A DNA stretch of 64,000 nucleotides, taken from positions 3,052,501 through 3,116,500 of the forward strand of contig NZ_CP030028.1 in assembly GCF_003586445.1 (NCBI RefSeq). The letters run 5' to 3'. The notes under the pieces are model-generated. The model made no database searches and was not told the DNA's origin. It saw nothing but the letters and a program-made list of their open reading frames with translations. The translations under genes were made by a program, and so were the position numbers. Source of the DNA: Bacillus sp. Y1 (lineage in GTDB: Bacteria; Bacillota; Bacilli; Bacillales; Cytobacillaceae). This document shows, piece after piece, positions 17,080-24,918 of the stretch; within the stretch, counting starts at the first letter, position 1; each line of letters opens with the position of its first letter.

Positions 17080-17674
17080 TGTGAACACTTCCCTCCCATT
17101 AGAATATCAAACAGAACAAAGCCGTATGAATATTTTAGGGTTCTGGATATTCCTCGGGGCCGAAATTGTATTATTTGCTACCCTCTTTAGTGTTTATGGT
17201 GTACTTTATAAAAACTACGCAGGTGGCCCAACTCATCAAGATATTTTTATGATCAAAGAAGTAATGATTCAGACGGTCCTACTTTTAACAAGTAGTTTTA
17301 CGATGGGTGTTGCCATTTGGGAAATGCGTCGAAACAATAAGAAGGGCTTAATTGGTTGGTTTATATTAACCCTGCTATTAGGTGCAGGATTCCTATTCAT
17401 GGAGATTAATGAGTTTATTCACTATGTTCATGAAGGTGCAACCATGCAAACTAGTGCCTTTCTTTCTAGCTTGTTTGTCCTTTTAGGAACACACGGTGCT
17501 CACGTAACCTTCGGGATTTTCTGGGCAACGATGGTTATCATTCAAATTGCCAAGCGTGGATTAACACCTGTTACTGCTAGAAAGACGTTTATCATTGGTC
17601 TTTACTGGCACTTCCTTGATGTTGTTTGGATCTTTATCTTCACGTTTGTTTATTTAAAAGGGATGGTGTTATAG
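17069..17674 (+). CDS. qoxC: cytochrome aa3 quinol oxidase subunit III
   Basis: Subunit III, 201 residues with five hydrophobic helices, similar in length to B. subtilis QoxC (204). The E-x-x-x-F-x-x-x pattern EIVLFATLFSVYG and the GTHGAHVTFGIFWA and YWHFLDVVWIFIFTF segments match the cytochrome c oxidase subunit III family. ATG at 17069 with AAGGTAAGGTGA upstream; overlaps qoxB by 11 bp and abuts qoxD, so translation is coupled across the operon. Confidence 0.95.
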   Translation: MSANVNTSLPLEYQTEQSRMNILGFWIFLGAEIVLFATLFSVYGVLYKNYAGGPTHQDIFMIKEVMIQTVLLLTSSFTMGVAIWEMRRNNKKGLIGWFILTLLLGAGFLFMEINEFIHYVHEGATMQTSAFLSSLFVLLGTHGAHVTFGIFWATMVIIQIAKRGLTPVTARKTFIIGLYWHFLDVVWIFIFTFVYLKGMVL

Positions 17675-17977
17675 ATGGAAAAAAGTACAGAACGTTTTCC
17701 GCTAGCTCACGTCTTTGGATTCGTATTGTCACTAGTACTCACATTCGTTGCTGCATGGGTAGCACTTGAGATGAAATTGTCCTTTACGATTGTCATGTGG
17801 ATTATTGGATCGCTTGCTATCATTCAAGCTGGTCTTCAATTGTTTATGTTTATGCATATGACAGAAGGAGAAGACGGCAAAGTAAATATCATAAATATCG
17901 CGTTTATGGTATTCTGTGCAGTTGTTATTGTTGTTGGTTCTATCTGGGTGTTAACATCAGGGCATGCTGCTCATTAA
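17675..17977 (+). CDS. qoxD: cytochrome aa3 quinol oxidase subunit IV
   Basis: Small subunit IV of the quinol oxidase, 100 residues with three hydrophobic helices (about 10-32, 36-58, 72-95) and the MHMTEGEDGK connector characteristic of CyoD/QoxD proteins. It starts on the base after the qoxC stop codon. It is shorter than B. subtilis QoxD (124). Last gene of the operon, followed by a strong terminator. Confidence 0.93.
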   Translation: MEKSTERFPLAHVFGFVLSLVLTFVAAWVALEMKLSFTIVMWIIGSLAIIQAGLQLFMFMHMTEGEDGKVNIINIAFMVFCAVVIVVGSIWVLTSGHAAH

Positions 17978-17983
17978 TAAAAA

Positions 17984-18018
17984 TAAAAAATCCGGCTATT
18001 GAGCCGGATTTTTTATTT
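17984..18018. terminator. qox operon terminator (bidirectional)
   Basis: AAAAAATCCGGCT-ATTG-AGCCGGATTTTTT perfect hairpin with A- and T-runs, serving qoxD and the convergent small gene. Confidence 0.95.
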
Positions 18019-18225
18019 GCGAACTTCCCCCATCAAGGAAATAAATAAACCAAAACCGAACACTAACATGGATGAAGCCATAATACTAATGCTAATAGAA
18101 AGTGTATAACTCATTGTGATACCGCTTTCAAAAAAGCTGTATAAAAATAACAATGCCCCTAATACTAATCCAAATTTTGCAATGGTACTAATTGGACCTA
18201 ACGCTCTACGTTGCATTTCATTCAT
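18013..18225 (-). CDS. small membrane protein of unknown function (70 aa)
   Basis: Not recognised. A 70-residue protein with a basic N-terminus (MNEMQRRALGP) and two hydrophobic helices (about 17-34 and 41-63), convergent to qoxD and sharing its terminator. The ribosome site AAAGGGGATG precedes its ATG. Position next to the oxidase operon is conserved-looking but no partner function can be deduced; the N-terminus resembles small DUF-type membrane proteins found beside many Bacillus genes. Confidence 0.7.
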   Translation of the reverse strand: MNEMQRRALGPISTIAKFGLVLGALLFLYSFFESGITMSYTLSISISIMASSMLVFGFGLFISLMGEVRK

Positions 18226-18411
18226 ATTATTTCATCCCCTTTATTTATATTTTAATAAAGTTCACAAATTTGTCAAATATTTTTTGAAAATTAGACACAT
18301 TTAAGGCTTGTCTTACTTAATAATTACATTCTTATGAATGTTTTTCCCCTTCACTCGCATAAGATGTACAAGTTATCCCCTTTGGACAATCCTAGTGAGT
18401 GGAGTGATCAT

Positions 18412-19041
18412 GTGATTTACCTAAGTTATATCGTTCTTGGCTTAACACTGGCTGCCCCGATTGGACCTGTAAATGCAGCAAGATTAGATAAAGGTTTAAA
18501 AAATGGGTTTTGGCATTCATGGGCTGTTGGAGCTGGTTCGATGATTGCAGATGGAATATTTATGTTAACCGTGTATATGGGCATTGTACATTTTCTTGAC
18601 AATCCATTCATCCAGGTTTTTTTATGGCTTTTTGGAGGATTTATTCTTATTTATAGCGGGATTGAAAGTATTGTGACTGCTAACAAGTTCACCTTTGACT
18701 ATCAGCGCAATAACGAATCCATTTTTCGTTGCTTTCTGATTGGATTTATCATGTCTATTTCAAGCCCTCTCTCTATTTTGTTTTGGCTTGGTATTTACGG
18801 ATCGGTCCTGGCAAAAACAGCATCAAGCTTCGGAACAACTGATTTACTTCTGTATAGTTCCATGATATTTCTCGGACTTGCTCTATGGGATGTATTTGTT
18901 GCTGGCCTTACTAGCCTTTTTCGGAAGTGGCTAAGTTTGAAGTACATCATTTTCACCTCTATCCTCTCAGGAGTATCATTATTAGGGTTCGGTCTTTATT
19001 TTGCGTTCCAAGGGATAAAGGTATTATTTTTTCAGGAGTAA
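18412..19041 (+). CDS. LysE/RhtB-type exporter, paralogue 1
   Basis: Amino acid or metabolite efflux protein of the LysE superfamily, 209 residues with six hydrophobic helices. The N-terminal signature LTLAAPIGPVNAARLDKGL and the conserved SSPLSILFWLGIYGSVLA are diagnostic. GTG at 18412 sits seven bases after GGAG and gives the same N-terminus as the second copy at 45728; the frame continues upstream to 18334 without a ribosome site. Substrate unknown. Tail DUF-like; see the paralogue, which shares the AAPIGP(V/I)NAA and FWLGIYGSVLAKTA blocks. Confidence 0.88.
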   Translation: MIYLSYIVLGLTLAAPIGPVNAARLDKGLKNGFWHSWAVGAGSMIADGIFMLTVYMGIVHFLDNPFIQVFLWLFGGFILIYSGIESIVTANKFTFDYQRNNESIFRCFLIGFIMSISSPLSILFWLGIYGSVLAKTASSFGTTDLLLYSSMIFLGLALWDVFVAGLTSLFRKWLSLKYIIFTSILSGVSLLGFGLYFAFQGIKVLFFQE

Positions 19042-19104
19042 CTACATATGATTTCGAAATGAGGATTCAAAGGAAATTAACCATTAGGAAGGACGGTGAA
19101 TCAC

Positions 19105-21015
19105 TTGAAATTTCCTCCTATTTTATCCGGTCCGATTTTGAGAAGAGTAGATGAATATCAAATTAACATTTGGCTAGCAACCTCTAAGAACTATGAAATA
19201 ACAGCAAGCCTTTATATCTTTGATCAAAATCATAAAATCCTTCCCATTTCAGTTAAAAACCACAAACTTCGATTAGGAAAACAACTTTATATACACCTAA
19301 TAACAATCAATCCATTAAAAAACGTCTTCCCCACCGATCAATTATTAGGCTATAATTTATTTTTTTCAAAGGGCAACCATACATTTGACTTACAACAGCT
19401 AGGATATTTAGATCATAAAAGTCCTTCTCGGATCGTTTATTCTTCTTTAAAATACCCGTCCTTTTTTATAAAAAGCACGGAATCCTCCTCGTTCTTGTAT
19501 GGCTCATGCAGAAAAATACATGGAAAGGGCGAGGATTGCCTTCTTTTGGGAGATAAACTACTGGAAAAACATCAATTAGATCCTACAAAACGTCCTGCAG
19601 CTCTTTTTTTAACGGGTGACCAAATTTATGCCGATGATGTTTCAGAACATCTCTTTCCATTTATACGTAAAACTGCAGAGACATTGATGGGATATGAGGA
19701 AGACTTACTTGCTATAGATAAACGAATAACAAACTACACTAATAGAAAACAGATTTCTAAATACGTTTGTAAATTTACGTCAAGAAAATCTAGTAATCAC
19801 TTATTTACTCTCGGAGAATATTCAACTATGTATTTGTTAAGCTTTGGTCCAGCCCTCTGGAAGGACATTCTGCCTCAATTAAGTAATACCTCCAATAATG
19901 CAGACATTATAAACTTTGCAAACTCTACATTTTCAACTCAAAGACTACTAGCAAATATACCAACGTATATGATATGTGATGACCACGATATTACAGATGA
20001 TTGGAATATAACGAAAAAATGGAAGGAAAATGTGGAGAACTCTCCACTCGGAAAACATATCCTTGCCAATGCCTTAACAGCCTACTTTGCCTTCCAAGGC
20101 TGGGGAAATGACCCCTCTCGTTTTTCAAGTGACTTCTTCCTCCCTTTAGCTGAGTATGTAATGAACAAACCCTTCAATTTACACACTTATAAAAGCTGGA
20201 TCAACTCCATAATTGGTTTTGGACCATGGACATACATTGCACCTACTAAACCAAAAGTGTTATGTTTAGATACACGTACAAGCCGAGAATGGAGTTATTA
20301 TAAGAATCAGTCAAATAGGTGGATACCTCCTTCTACTTCTGGCCCTGAACTAGTCAATGAAAAGGGCTGGACTTTTGCTACAACCAAATTACTTGAAAGT
20401 GGTTGGCGGAAGAAAGATCCATTAGTCATCGTTTCCCCTGCCCCACTGTATGGCATGGAGGTAATCGAATCTTTCCTTGAAAAGTATATTTCTCCTTTAA
20501 GAAATAAAGGGATACCTGTGACTACTTCCTTTGATTTAGAGGCATGGAGAATGAACGGAAAAGGCGTGTATCATTTTTATAAAGTGCTTATGAAATTGGA
20601 TCCCTCTGAAATAACCATTCTATCAGGAGATGCTCATATGGCATCTGCGATAGAAGTATGGACACAATTCGGTAAACAAGAGGAAATCAAACTACTCCAA
20701 CTTACAAGCAGCCCATTAAAAAATGAAACCTTTAGAGGCCTTTCTGGATTAGCACTAAAAGCTGCCATTGTTCTTTATACCATATTTCAAACAGAAGACT
20801 GGATTGTGCGCGTTTGTGACGAGAAGCAAAATTTCCATTACGATTCAATTGCTGAAACCAAAGCAGTAACATTAGCTGAAAGTATTCATTACCTATATGT
20901 AAATAAAAAGAGCATTACCGAGTTATCGAATAATCTAGGCTTAGTATCTTTTATGACAGGTCAAACATATCATCAACTTTTAACAGCACATGTAACAAAA
21001 AAGGATGAAGCATAA
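19105..21015 (+). CDS. PhoD-like alkaline phosphatase family protein
   Basis: A 636-residue metallophosphoesterase of the PhoD type. Metal-binding motifs are SCRK near the start of the catalytic domain, LTGDQIYADDV (about residue 172), ICDDHDITDDWN (about 295), and SGDAHMAS near 515. These match the D-Q-x-Y-A-D and H-D/H elements of PhoD enzymes. No Tat or Sec signal is visible, so it is probably cytoplasmic, unlike secreted PhoD. TTG at 19105 is eight bases after AAGGACGG; GTG at 19096 is the alternative. Physiological substrate unknown; no Pho box noticed upstream. Confidence 0.85.
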   Translation: MKFPPILSGPILRRVDEYQINIWLATSKNYEITASLYIFDQNHKILPISVKNHKLRLGKQLYIHLITINPLKNVFPTDQLLGYNLFFSKGNHTFDLQQLGYLDHKSPSRIVYSSLKYPSFFIKSTESSSFLYGSCRKIHGKGEDCLLLGDKLLEKHQLDPTKRPAALFLTGDQIYADDVSEHLFPFIRKTAETLMGYEEDLLAIDKRITNYTNRKQISKYVCKFTSRKSSNHLFTLGEYSTMYLLSFGPALWKDILPQLSNTSNNADIINFANSTFSTQRLLANIPTYMICDDHDITDDWNITKKWKENVENSPLGKHILANALTAYFAFQGWGNDPSRFSSDFFLPLAEYVMNKPFNLHTYKSWINSIIGFGPWTYIAPTKPKVLCLDTRTSREWSYYKNQSNRWIPPSTSGPELVNEKGWTFATTKLLESGWRKKDPLVIVSPAPLYGMEVIESFLEKYISPLRNKGIPVTTSFDLEAWRMNGKGVYHFYKVLMKLDPSEITILSGDAHMASAIEVWTQFGKQEEIKLLQLTSSPLKNETFRGLSGLALKAAIVLYTIFQTEDWIVRVCDEKQNFHYDSIAETKAVTLAESIHYLYVNKKSITELSNNLGLVSFMTGQTYHQLLTAHVTKKDEA

Positions 21016-21034
21016 CTGCTTCATCCTTTTTTTA
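21001..21034. terminator. terminator overlapping the PhoD-like gene's stop codon
   Basis: AAGGATGAAGCA-TAAC-TGCTTCATCCTT hairpin followed by T5; the stop codon TAA is in the loop. It also faces the convergent GNAT gene. Confidence 0.9.
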
Positions 21035-21035
21035 A

Positions 21036-21707
21036 CTATAGGGGAAGTAACTCAATTGTTTCTCTATTCTTCAGATCATCTACCATTTGTACCCATTGAG
21101 CAGGTTTATTTGATAACACACTGTAATAAGTCGTAATAAAATCAACCACTAACTCTGATGAAATCTCTCCAAGCTGATCATCTAATGGCATAAAGCATAA
21201 ATCAAGACCGGCTACCGCTTCCCCATCATTTTTCCAAGATGGGTGCACATATGTAAAGTTTAACTTTTTGTAGCCAAGATGGGAAAGTACTTCCCTTCTT
21301 ACAAACGGATCCATTGCTTTTACTCCACCAAATTCGAAATCACCGCGCTGATAAGGATCATAAATCTCAGCAAACATTCCGAACAGTTCTTTCCCATTTT
21401 CTTTAGCTAATGCAGTTAGGTCCTTTAATCGGTTTTGAGCTAGAAAGCGTCCTAAACTTAGACCTTGGCGACCAATAATTGTAAAGTCTGTCATTGCAAT
21501 GTTCCAGTTCGGATAGTAACGATATTCTGTTGAACCAACCACATCACCGTTATGTACCGCAACAAACACACGAATACTTGGATCTTCTAAAGGCTCCTTC
21601 CATAATTCAAACTCTAACACCTCTTCAGGTGGGAAAACTTCCTTCATTAACTCATGCATTTTAACAAACAAAGGATCTTCAATGCTTGTAATACGAACGT
21701 AATCCAT
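21036..21707 (-). CDS. GNAT-like N-acetyltransferase, partner of the nitrilase gene
   Basis: A 223-residue protein with a GNAT-like core: EEVLEFELWK, VAVHNGDVVGSTEYRYYP (beta strands 2-4), and LSLGRFLAQNRLKDLTALAKENG in the acetyl-CoA-binding helix region; the R/Q-x-x-G-x-G/A loop is degenerate (GRQGLSLGRFL). ATG at 21707 has AGGAG seven bases upstream; the GTG nine bases earlier overlaps it. It lies 23 bp after the carbon-nitrogen hydrolase gene. In B. subtilis YhcX the two activities are fused in one chain, with GNAT first, so here they are split and in the other order. Substrate unknown. Confidence 0.8.
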   Translation of the reverse strand: MDYVRITSIEDPLFVKMHELMKEVFPPEEVLEFELWKEPLEDPSIRVFVAVHNGDVVGSTEYRYYPNWNIAMTDFTIIGRQGLSLGRFLAQNRLKDLTALAKENGKELFGMFAEIYDPYQRGDFEFGGVKAMDPFVRREVLSHLGYKKLNFTYVHPSWKNDGEAVAGLDLCFMPLDDQLGEISSELVVDFITTYYSVLSNKPAQWVQMVDDLKNRETIELLPL

Positions 21708-21730
21708 TCCTGTCACTCCTTTTTAAAAAT

Positions 21731-22588
21731 TTATTTCCAGTCAGTATAAAGATCTATTCTACGATCGCGCCATGTTGTAACTGAGCCCTTTTCCCTCACT
21801 TCATAAAGAAGGTCTAAATCAAGGTCAGCGGTAACGATCATGTCATCATTAATTTCCCCCTGAACCATAATCCCTTGTGGTGGAAACGGAACATCATTTG
21901 GTGTGATAACCACCGCTTGACCGAAATTGCCACGCATGAAGTCAACTGTCGGCAAGGACCCCACTGTTCCAGTAAGTACCACATAGATTTGATTTTCAAT
22001 GGCTCTTGCATGGCTTGTATAGCGTACACGATGAAAACCGTGACGGTCATCTGTACATGACGGGCAAAAAATTACATCAGCCCCTTTTGCTTTTGCCATT
22101 CGAACGATCTCAGGAAACTCTATATCATAGCAGGTAAGCATCGCAATTCTACCTTTATCTGTTTCAAACACTCGCAGTCCATCCCCAGCAGACATATTCC
22201 ATTCTTCCACTTCTGTAGGAGTAATATGAAGCTTCGCTTGTTCTTCTACACGGCCATCTGGGTAAAACAGGTGAGCAACATTAAAGAGCTTACCCTGTCT
22301 CTCTAATACATGCGTTCCCCCAATGATATGCATTCCTGTCTCTGAGGCAAAATTTTTGAATAAATCTATATATTTTTCTGTAAACTTAGGAAGGTCATTT
22401 ATGGATAAAGCTTTGCCACTTTCATCACCGATGGATAATAGTTGGGTTGTAAAAAATTCCGGAAAGAGTATAAAATCCGAACCAAATTCCTGTGCTGTTT
22501 TTATGTAGTGCTCACATTGAGCGGCAAAATCTTCAAATGATGAAATCGTATGTAAGTGATATTGAACAGCAGACACTCGATATTTCAA
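21731..22588 (-). CDS. carbon-nitrogen hydrolase (nitrilase superfamily)
   Basis: A 285-residue amidohydrolase with the complete nitrilase triad: Glu44 (LFPEFFT), Lys119 (EQAKLHITPTE) and Cys153 (LTCYDIEFPE), plus the additional Glu128/129 (VEEW). Cleaves carboxamides or nitriles; which one is unknown. TTG start at 22588 with AAAGGAG upstream. It is immediately upstream of a GNAT gene, so an acyl transfer/deacylation pair is likely, as in YhcX-type fusions. The 22589-22808 gap upstream is AT-rich with no ORF or clear terminator. Confidence 0.92.
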   Translation of the reverse strand: MKYRVSAVQYHLHTISSFEDFAAQCEHYIKTAQEFGSDFILFPEFFTTQLLSIGDESGKALSINDLPKFTEKYIDLFKNFASETGMHIIGGTHVLERQGKLFNVAHLFYPDGRVEEQAKLHITPTEVEEWNMSAGDGLRVFETDKGRIAMLTCYDIEFPEIVRMAKAKGADVIFCPSCTDDRHGFHRVRYTSHARAIENQIYVVLTGTVGSLPTVDFMRGNFGQAVVITPNDVPFPPQGIMVQGEINDDMIVTADLDLDLLYEVREKGSVTTWRDRRIDLYTDWK

Positions 22589-22808
22589 AAAGCAGCAGCT
22601 CCTTTACTGATCATATATCAAATAGTATGGATGAAATTTTAGAAAATCACAACTTTCACGCTCTATTAATTGTTATTATTTATAAATCATAAAAAGTATC
22701 TTTACAGACCTTCATGAAAGTGCTAATTTATTAATAGTTTTATAAAGACAGTGTATACAAGAAAAACAAAGGTGATTAGGAGTTTCGTAAAGAAGAAGAG
22801 GTGAATCT

Positions 22809-23045
22809 ATGGACAGCCAAATCATTCGTTTTATTAGAGAAAGCTACAGCATGACCCAACGAGACTTTGCAAAACTTGTTAACTGTAGCTACTCACTTAT
22901 CGCCTTAGTTGAACTAGGAAAACGCAATGTTACTAAAAATCTTGAAAATAAGATTGCAGAGGCACTTGATCTCGATCAAAAGCAAATTGAATCCATATCA
23001 CTAATTGTTAAGGAAATGGGTAACGGTCTTCCTCCATTTATGTAA
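22809..23045 (+). CDS. XRE-type helix-turn-helix protein (78 aa)
   Basis: Small DNA-binding protein consisting of little more than a Cro/CI HTH domain: IRESYSMTQRDFAKLVNCSYSLIALVELGKRNVTKNLENKIAEALDL covers residues 8-55 with the standard helix-turn-helix pattern. GAGGTGAATCT precedes its ATG. It stands alone between a minus-strand nitrilase and a convergent ABC gene; its targets are unknown and it could be autoregulatory. The operator would most likely lie in the 22730-22800 upstream stretch. Confidence 0.85.
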   Translation: MDSQIIRFIRESYSMTQRDFAKLVNCSYSLIALVELGKRNVTKNLENKIAEALDLDQKQIESISLIVKEMGNGLPPFM

Positions 23046-23056
23046 TACACAAATAA

Positions 23057-23088
23057 ACAGTGGCTTCCTCCCAGAAGCCACTGTTTTT
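23057..23088. terminator. terminator shared by HTH gene and ABC exporter gene
   Basis: AACAGTGGCTTC / GAAGCCACTGTT 12-bp perfect stem followed by TTTTATTG, overlapping the ABC gene's stop at 23087. Confidence 0.9.
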
Positions 23089-24805
23089 ATTGTTGTTGAA
23101 ATTGTACTTGGTGCAGATTCGCAAATAATCCACCTTTTTCAATTAATTCATCATGAGTACCTTGCTCAGCAATTCCTTCTTCTGTAACAACGACAATTCG
23201 ATTGGCATTTCGAATCGTTGCTAATCGGTGGGCAATGATAAGTGTCGTGCGATTTTTTGCAAGCTCAGATAGAGCTGTTTGAATAATCATTTCCGTTTCC
23301 GTATCAAGTGCTGACGTTGCTTCATCTAAAATTAAGATAGGTGGATTCTTTAAGAACATTCTAGCAATCGCGAGTCGTTGCTTTTGTCCTCCTGAAAGCT
23401 TCAAGCCTCTTTCCCCTATTTGTGTCTCGTATCCATTTGGCAATGAAGCAATAAAGTCTTGAAGATGAGCTCGTCTCGCTGCATCTTCAATTTCTTCCTG
23501 ACTGGCATGTAATTTTCCATAAGCAATATTTTCTCGTATTGTACCTGTGAAAAGAAACACGTCCTGTTGCACAATACCGATATTAGATCGAAGAGAATTT
23601 TTCGTCATGGTTCGAATATCAATGCCGTCTATAGAGATTGCCCCACTCGTTACATCATAAAAACGAGGAATAAGTGAGCAAATCGTTGTTTTTCCAGCTC
23701 CTGAAGGACCAACAAATGCAACCGTTTCACCTTTATTTATTTGTAAATTAATACCTTGTAAAATGGATTTTGAGCTATCGTAATGGAAATTCACATCCTT
23801 GAAGCGAATATTTCCCTTTAATTCGTCCATCTCAATAGCATCATTTTGATCCAAAACATCTGGAGTTGTGTCAATCAGTTCCAAAAAGCGTTTGAACCCT
23901 GCCATTCCCTTTGGATAAAGCTCCATAATCGCACTGATTTTATCAATTGGCTTAAATAGAACATTCACATACAAAATAAAACCTACAAGCTCTCCATACG
24001 TTAGTTCCCCTGAGAAGCTTAGCCATGCCCCATAAACCAACACAATCAGCACAAAAAAACGAGTCATCATATAAATGCCTGATAAACTAAAAGACATCAC
24101 TTTATAGGCAGATAGTTTTGATAAACGAAAGCGTTCATTATTTGATTTAAATCGTTTAATTTCAAAAGCTTCATTGGTAAATGATTGTACAACCCTTGCT
24201 CCTGAAACACTATCCTCTACCCTTGAGTTTACGTCTGCAATATCATTATACATATTACTCCACGCTTTATTCATGCGAAGATTACAAAATGTAATTAACC
24301 AGATTAATAGAGGAACCATAAACACAGCAATCAGCGCCAGCTTGACATTAATAGTTAGCATAATCCAGAACGCACCAATAAATGTCATACACGCAATAAA
24401 GATATCCTCTGGTCCATGATGTGCCAGCTCTCCAAGGTCAAATAAATCGTTTGTTATTCTACTCATGATATGACCCGTCTTTGTATTATCAAAGAATCGG
24501 AACGACTGTCTCTGAACATGGGTAAACAGCTGTTGTCTCATATCTGTCTCGATATTAATTCCTAGCATATGACCTAAGTAATTGACGATGTACTGTAAAA
24601 AAGTCGAGATAATATAAAATGCTAGCAATCCTAAACTGACAGAAAGAATCATTGACCAGTTTCCACTAGGCAAAAGGGAATCAATAAACCATTGAACAGC
24701 TAGCGGAAAAGCTAGCTCTAATAATGCAACAATTACAGCCGCAATAAAGTCAATCGTAAACAATTTTTTATGCGGCCCATAATAAGTAAAAAATCGGCGA
24801 ATCAT
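23087..24805 (-). CDS. ABC transporter, fused permease and ATPase (exporter)
   Basis: Half-size multidrug/lipid exporter of 572 residues that works as a dimer in the membrane. Six helices in the N-terminal 320 residues (RRFFTYYGPHKKLFTIDF start), then a full NBD with Walker A GPSGAGKTT, signature LSGGQKQR, Walker B ILILDEATSALD and the H-loop in IAHRLAT. Closest in my recollection to B. subtilis YwjA (575 residues). ATG at 24805 has AAGGAG seven bases upstream; the longer frame to 24916 adds a stretch with no ribosome site. Monocistronic. Substrate unknown. Confidence 0.92.
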   Translation of the reverse strand: MIRRFFTYYGPHKKLFTIDFIAAVIVALLELAFPLAVQWFIDSLLPSGNWSMILSVSLGLLAFYIISTFLQYIVNYLGHMLGINIETDMRQQLFTHVQRQSFRFFDNTKTGHIMSRITNDLFDLGELAHHGPEDIFIACMTFIGAFWIMLTINVKLALIAVFMVPLLIWLITFCNLRMNKAWSNMYNDIADVNSRVEDSVSGARVVQSFTNEAFEIKRFKSNNERFRLSKLSAYKVMSFSLSGIYMMTRFFVLIVLVYGAWLSFSGELTYGELVGFILYVNVLFKPIDKISAIMELYPKGMAGFKRFLELIDTTPDVLDQNDAIEMDELKGNIRFKDVNFHYDSSKSILQGINLQINKGETVAFVGPSGAGKTTICSLIPRFYDVTSGAISIDGIDIRTMTKNSLRSNIGIVQQDVFLFTGTIRENIAYGKLHASQEEIEDAARRAHLQDFIASLPNGYETQIGERGLKLSGGQKQRLAIARMFLKNPPILILDEATSALDTETEMIIQTALSELAKNRTTLIIAHRLATIRNANRIVVVTEEGIAEQGTHDELIEKGGLFANLHQVQFQQQ

Positions 24806-24888
24806 AGATCGTCTCCTTATACAATAACTTTTGGATATTATTTCTAGATACGAATTATTATAGAATAAGACTATTGACATAGCAACGA

Positions 24889-24914
24889 AAAAAGAGAGCA
24901 TAATAGCTCCCTTC
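24889..24914 (-). terminator. weak terminator after the beta-propeller gene
   Basis: GAGC-ATAATA-GCTC short stem followed by T6 on the minus strand, directly after the stop at 24919. Confidence 0.6.
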
Positions 24915-24918
24915 ACAT

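Noticed and set aside
14151..17977. Operon considered as ctaCDEF (caa3 cytochrome c oxidase)
   Set aside because: Subunit II lacks the C-x3-C CuA ligands and any cytochrome c domain, and lengths match QoxA-D; called qoxABCD.
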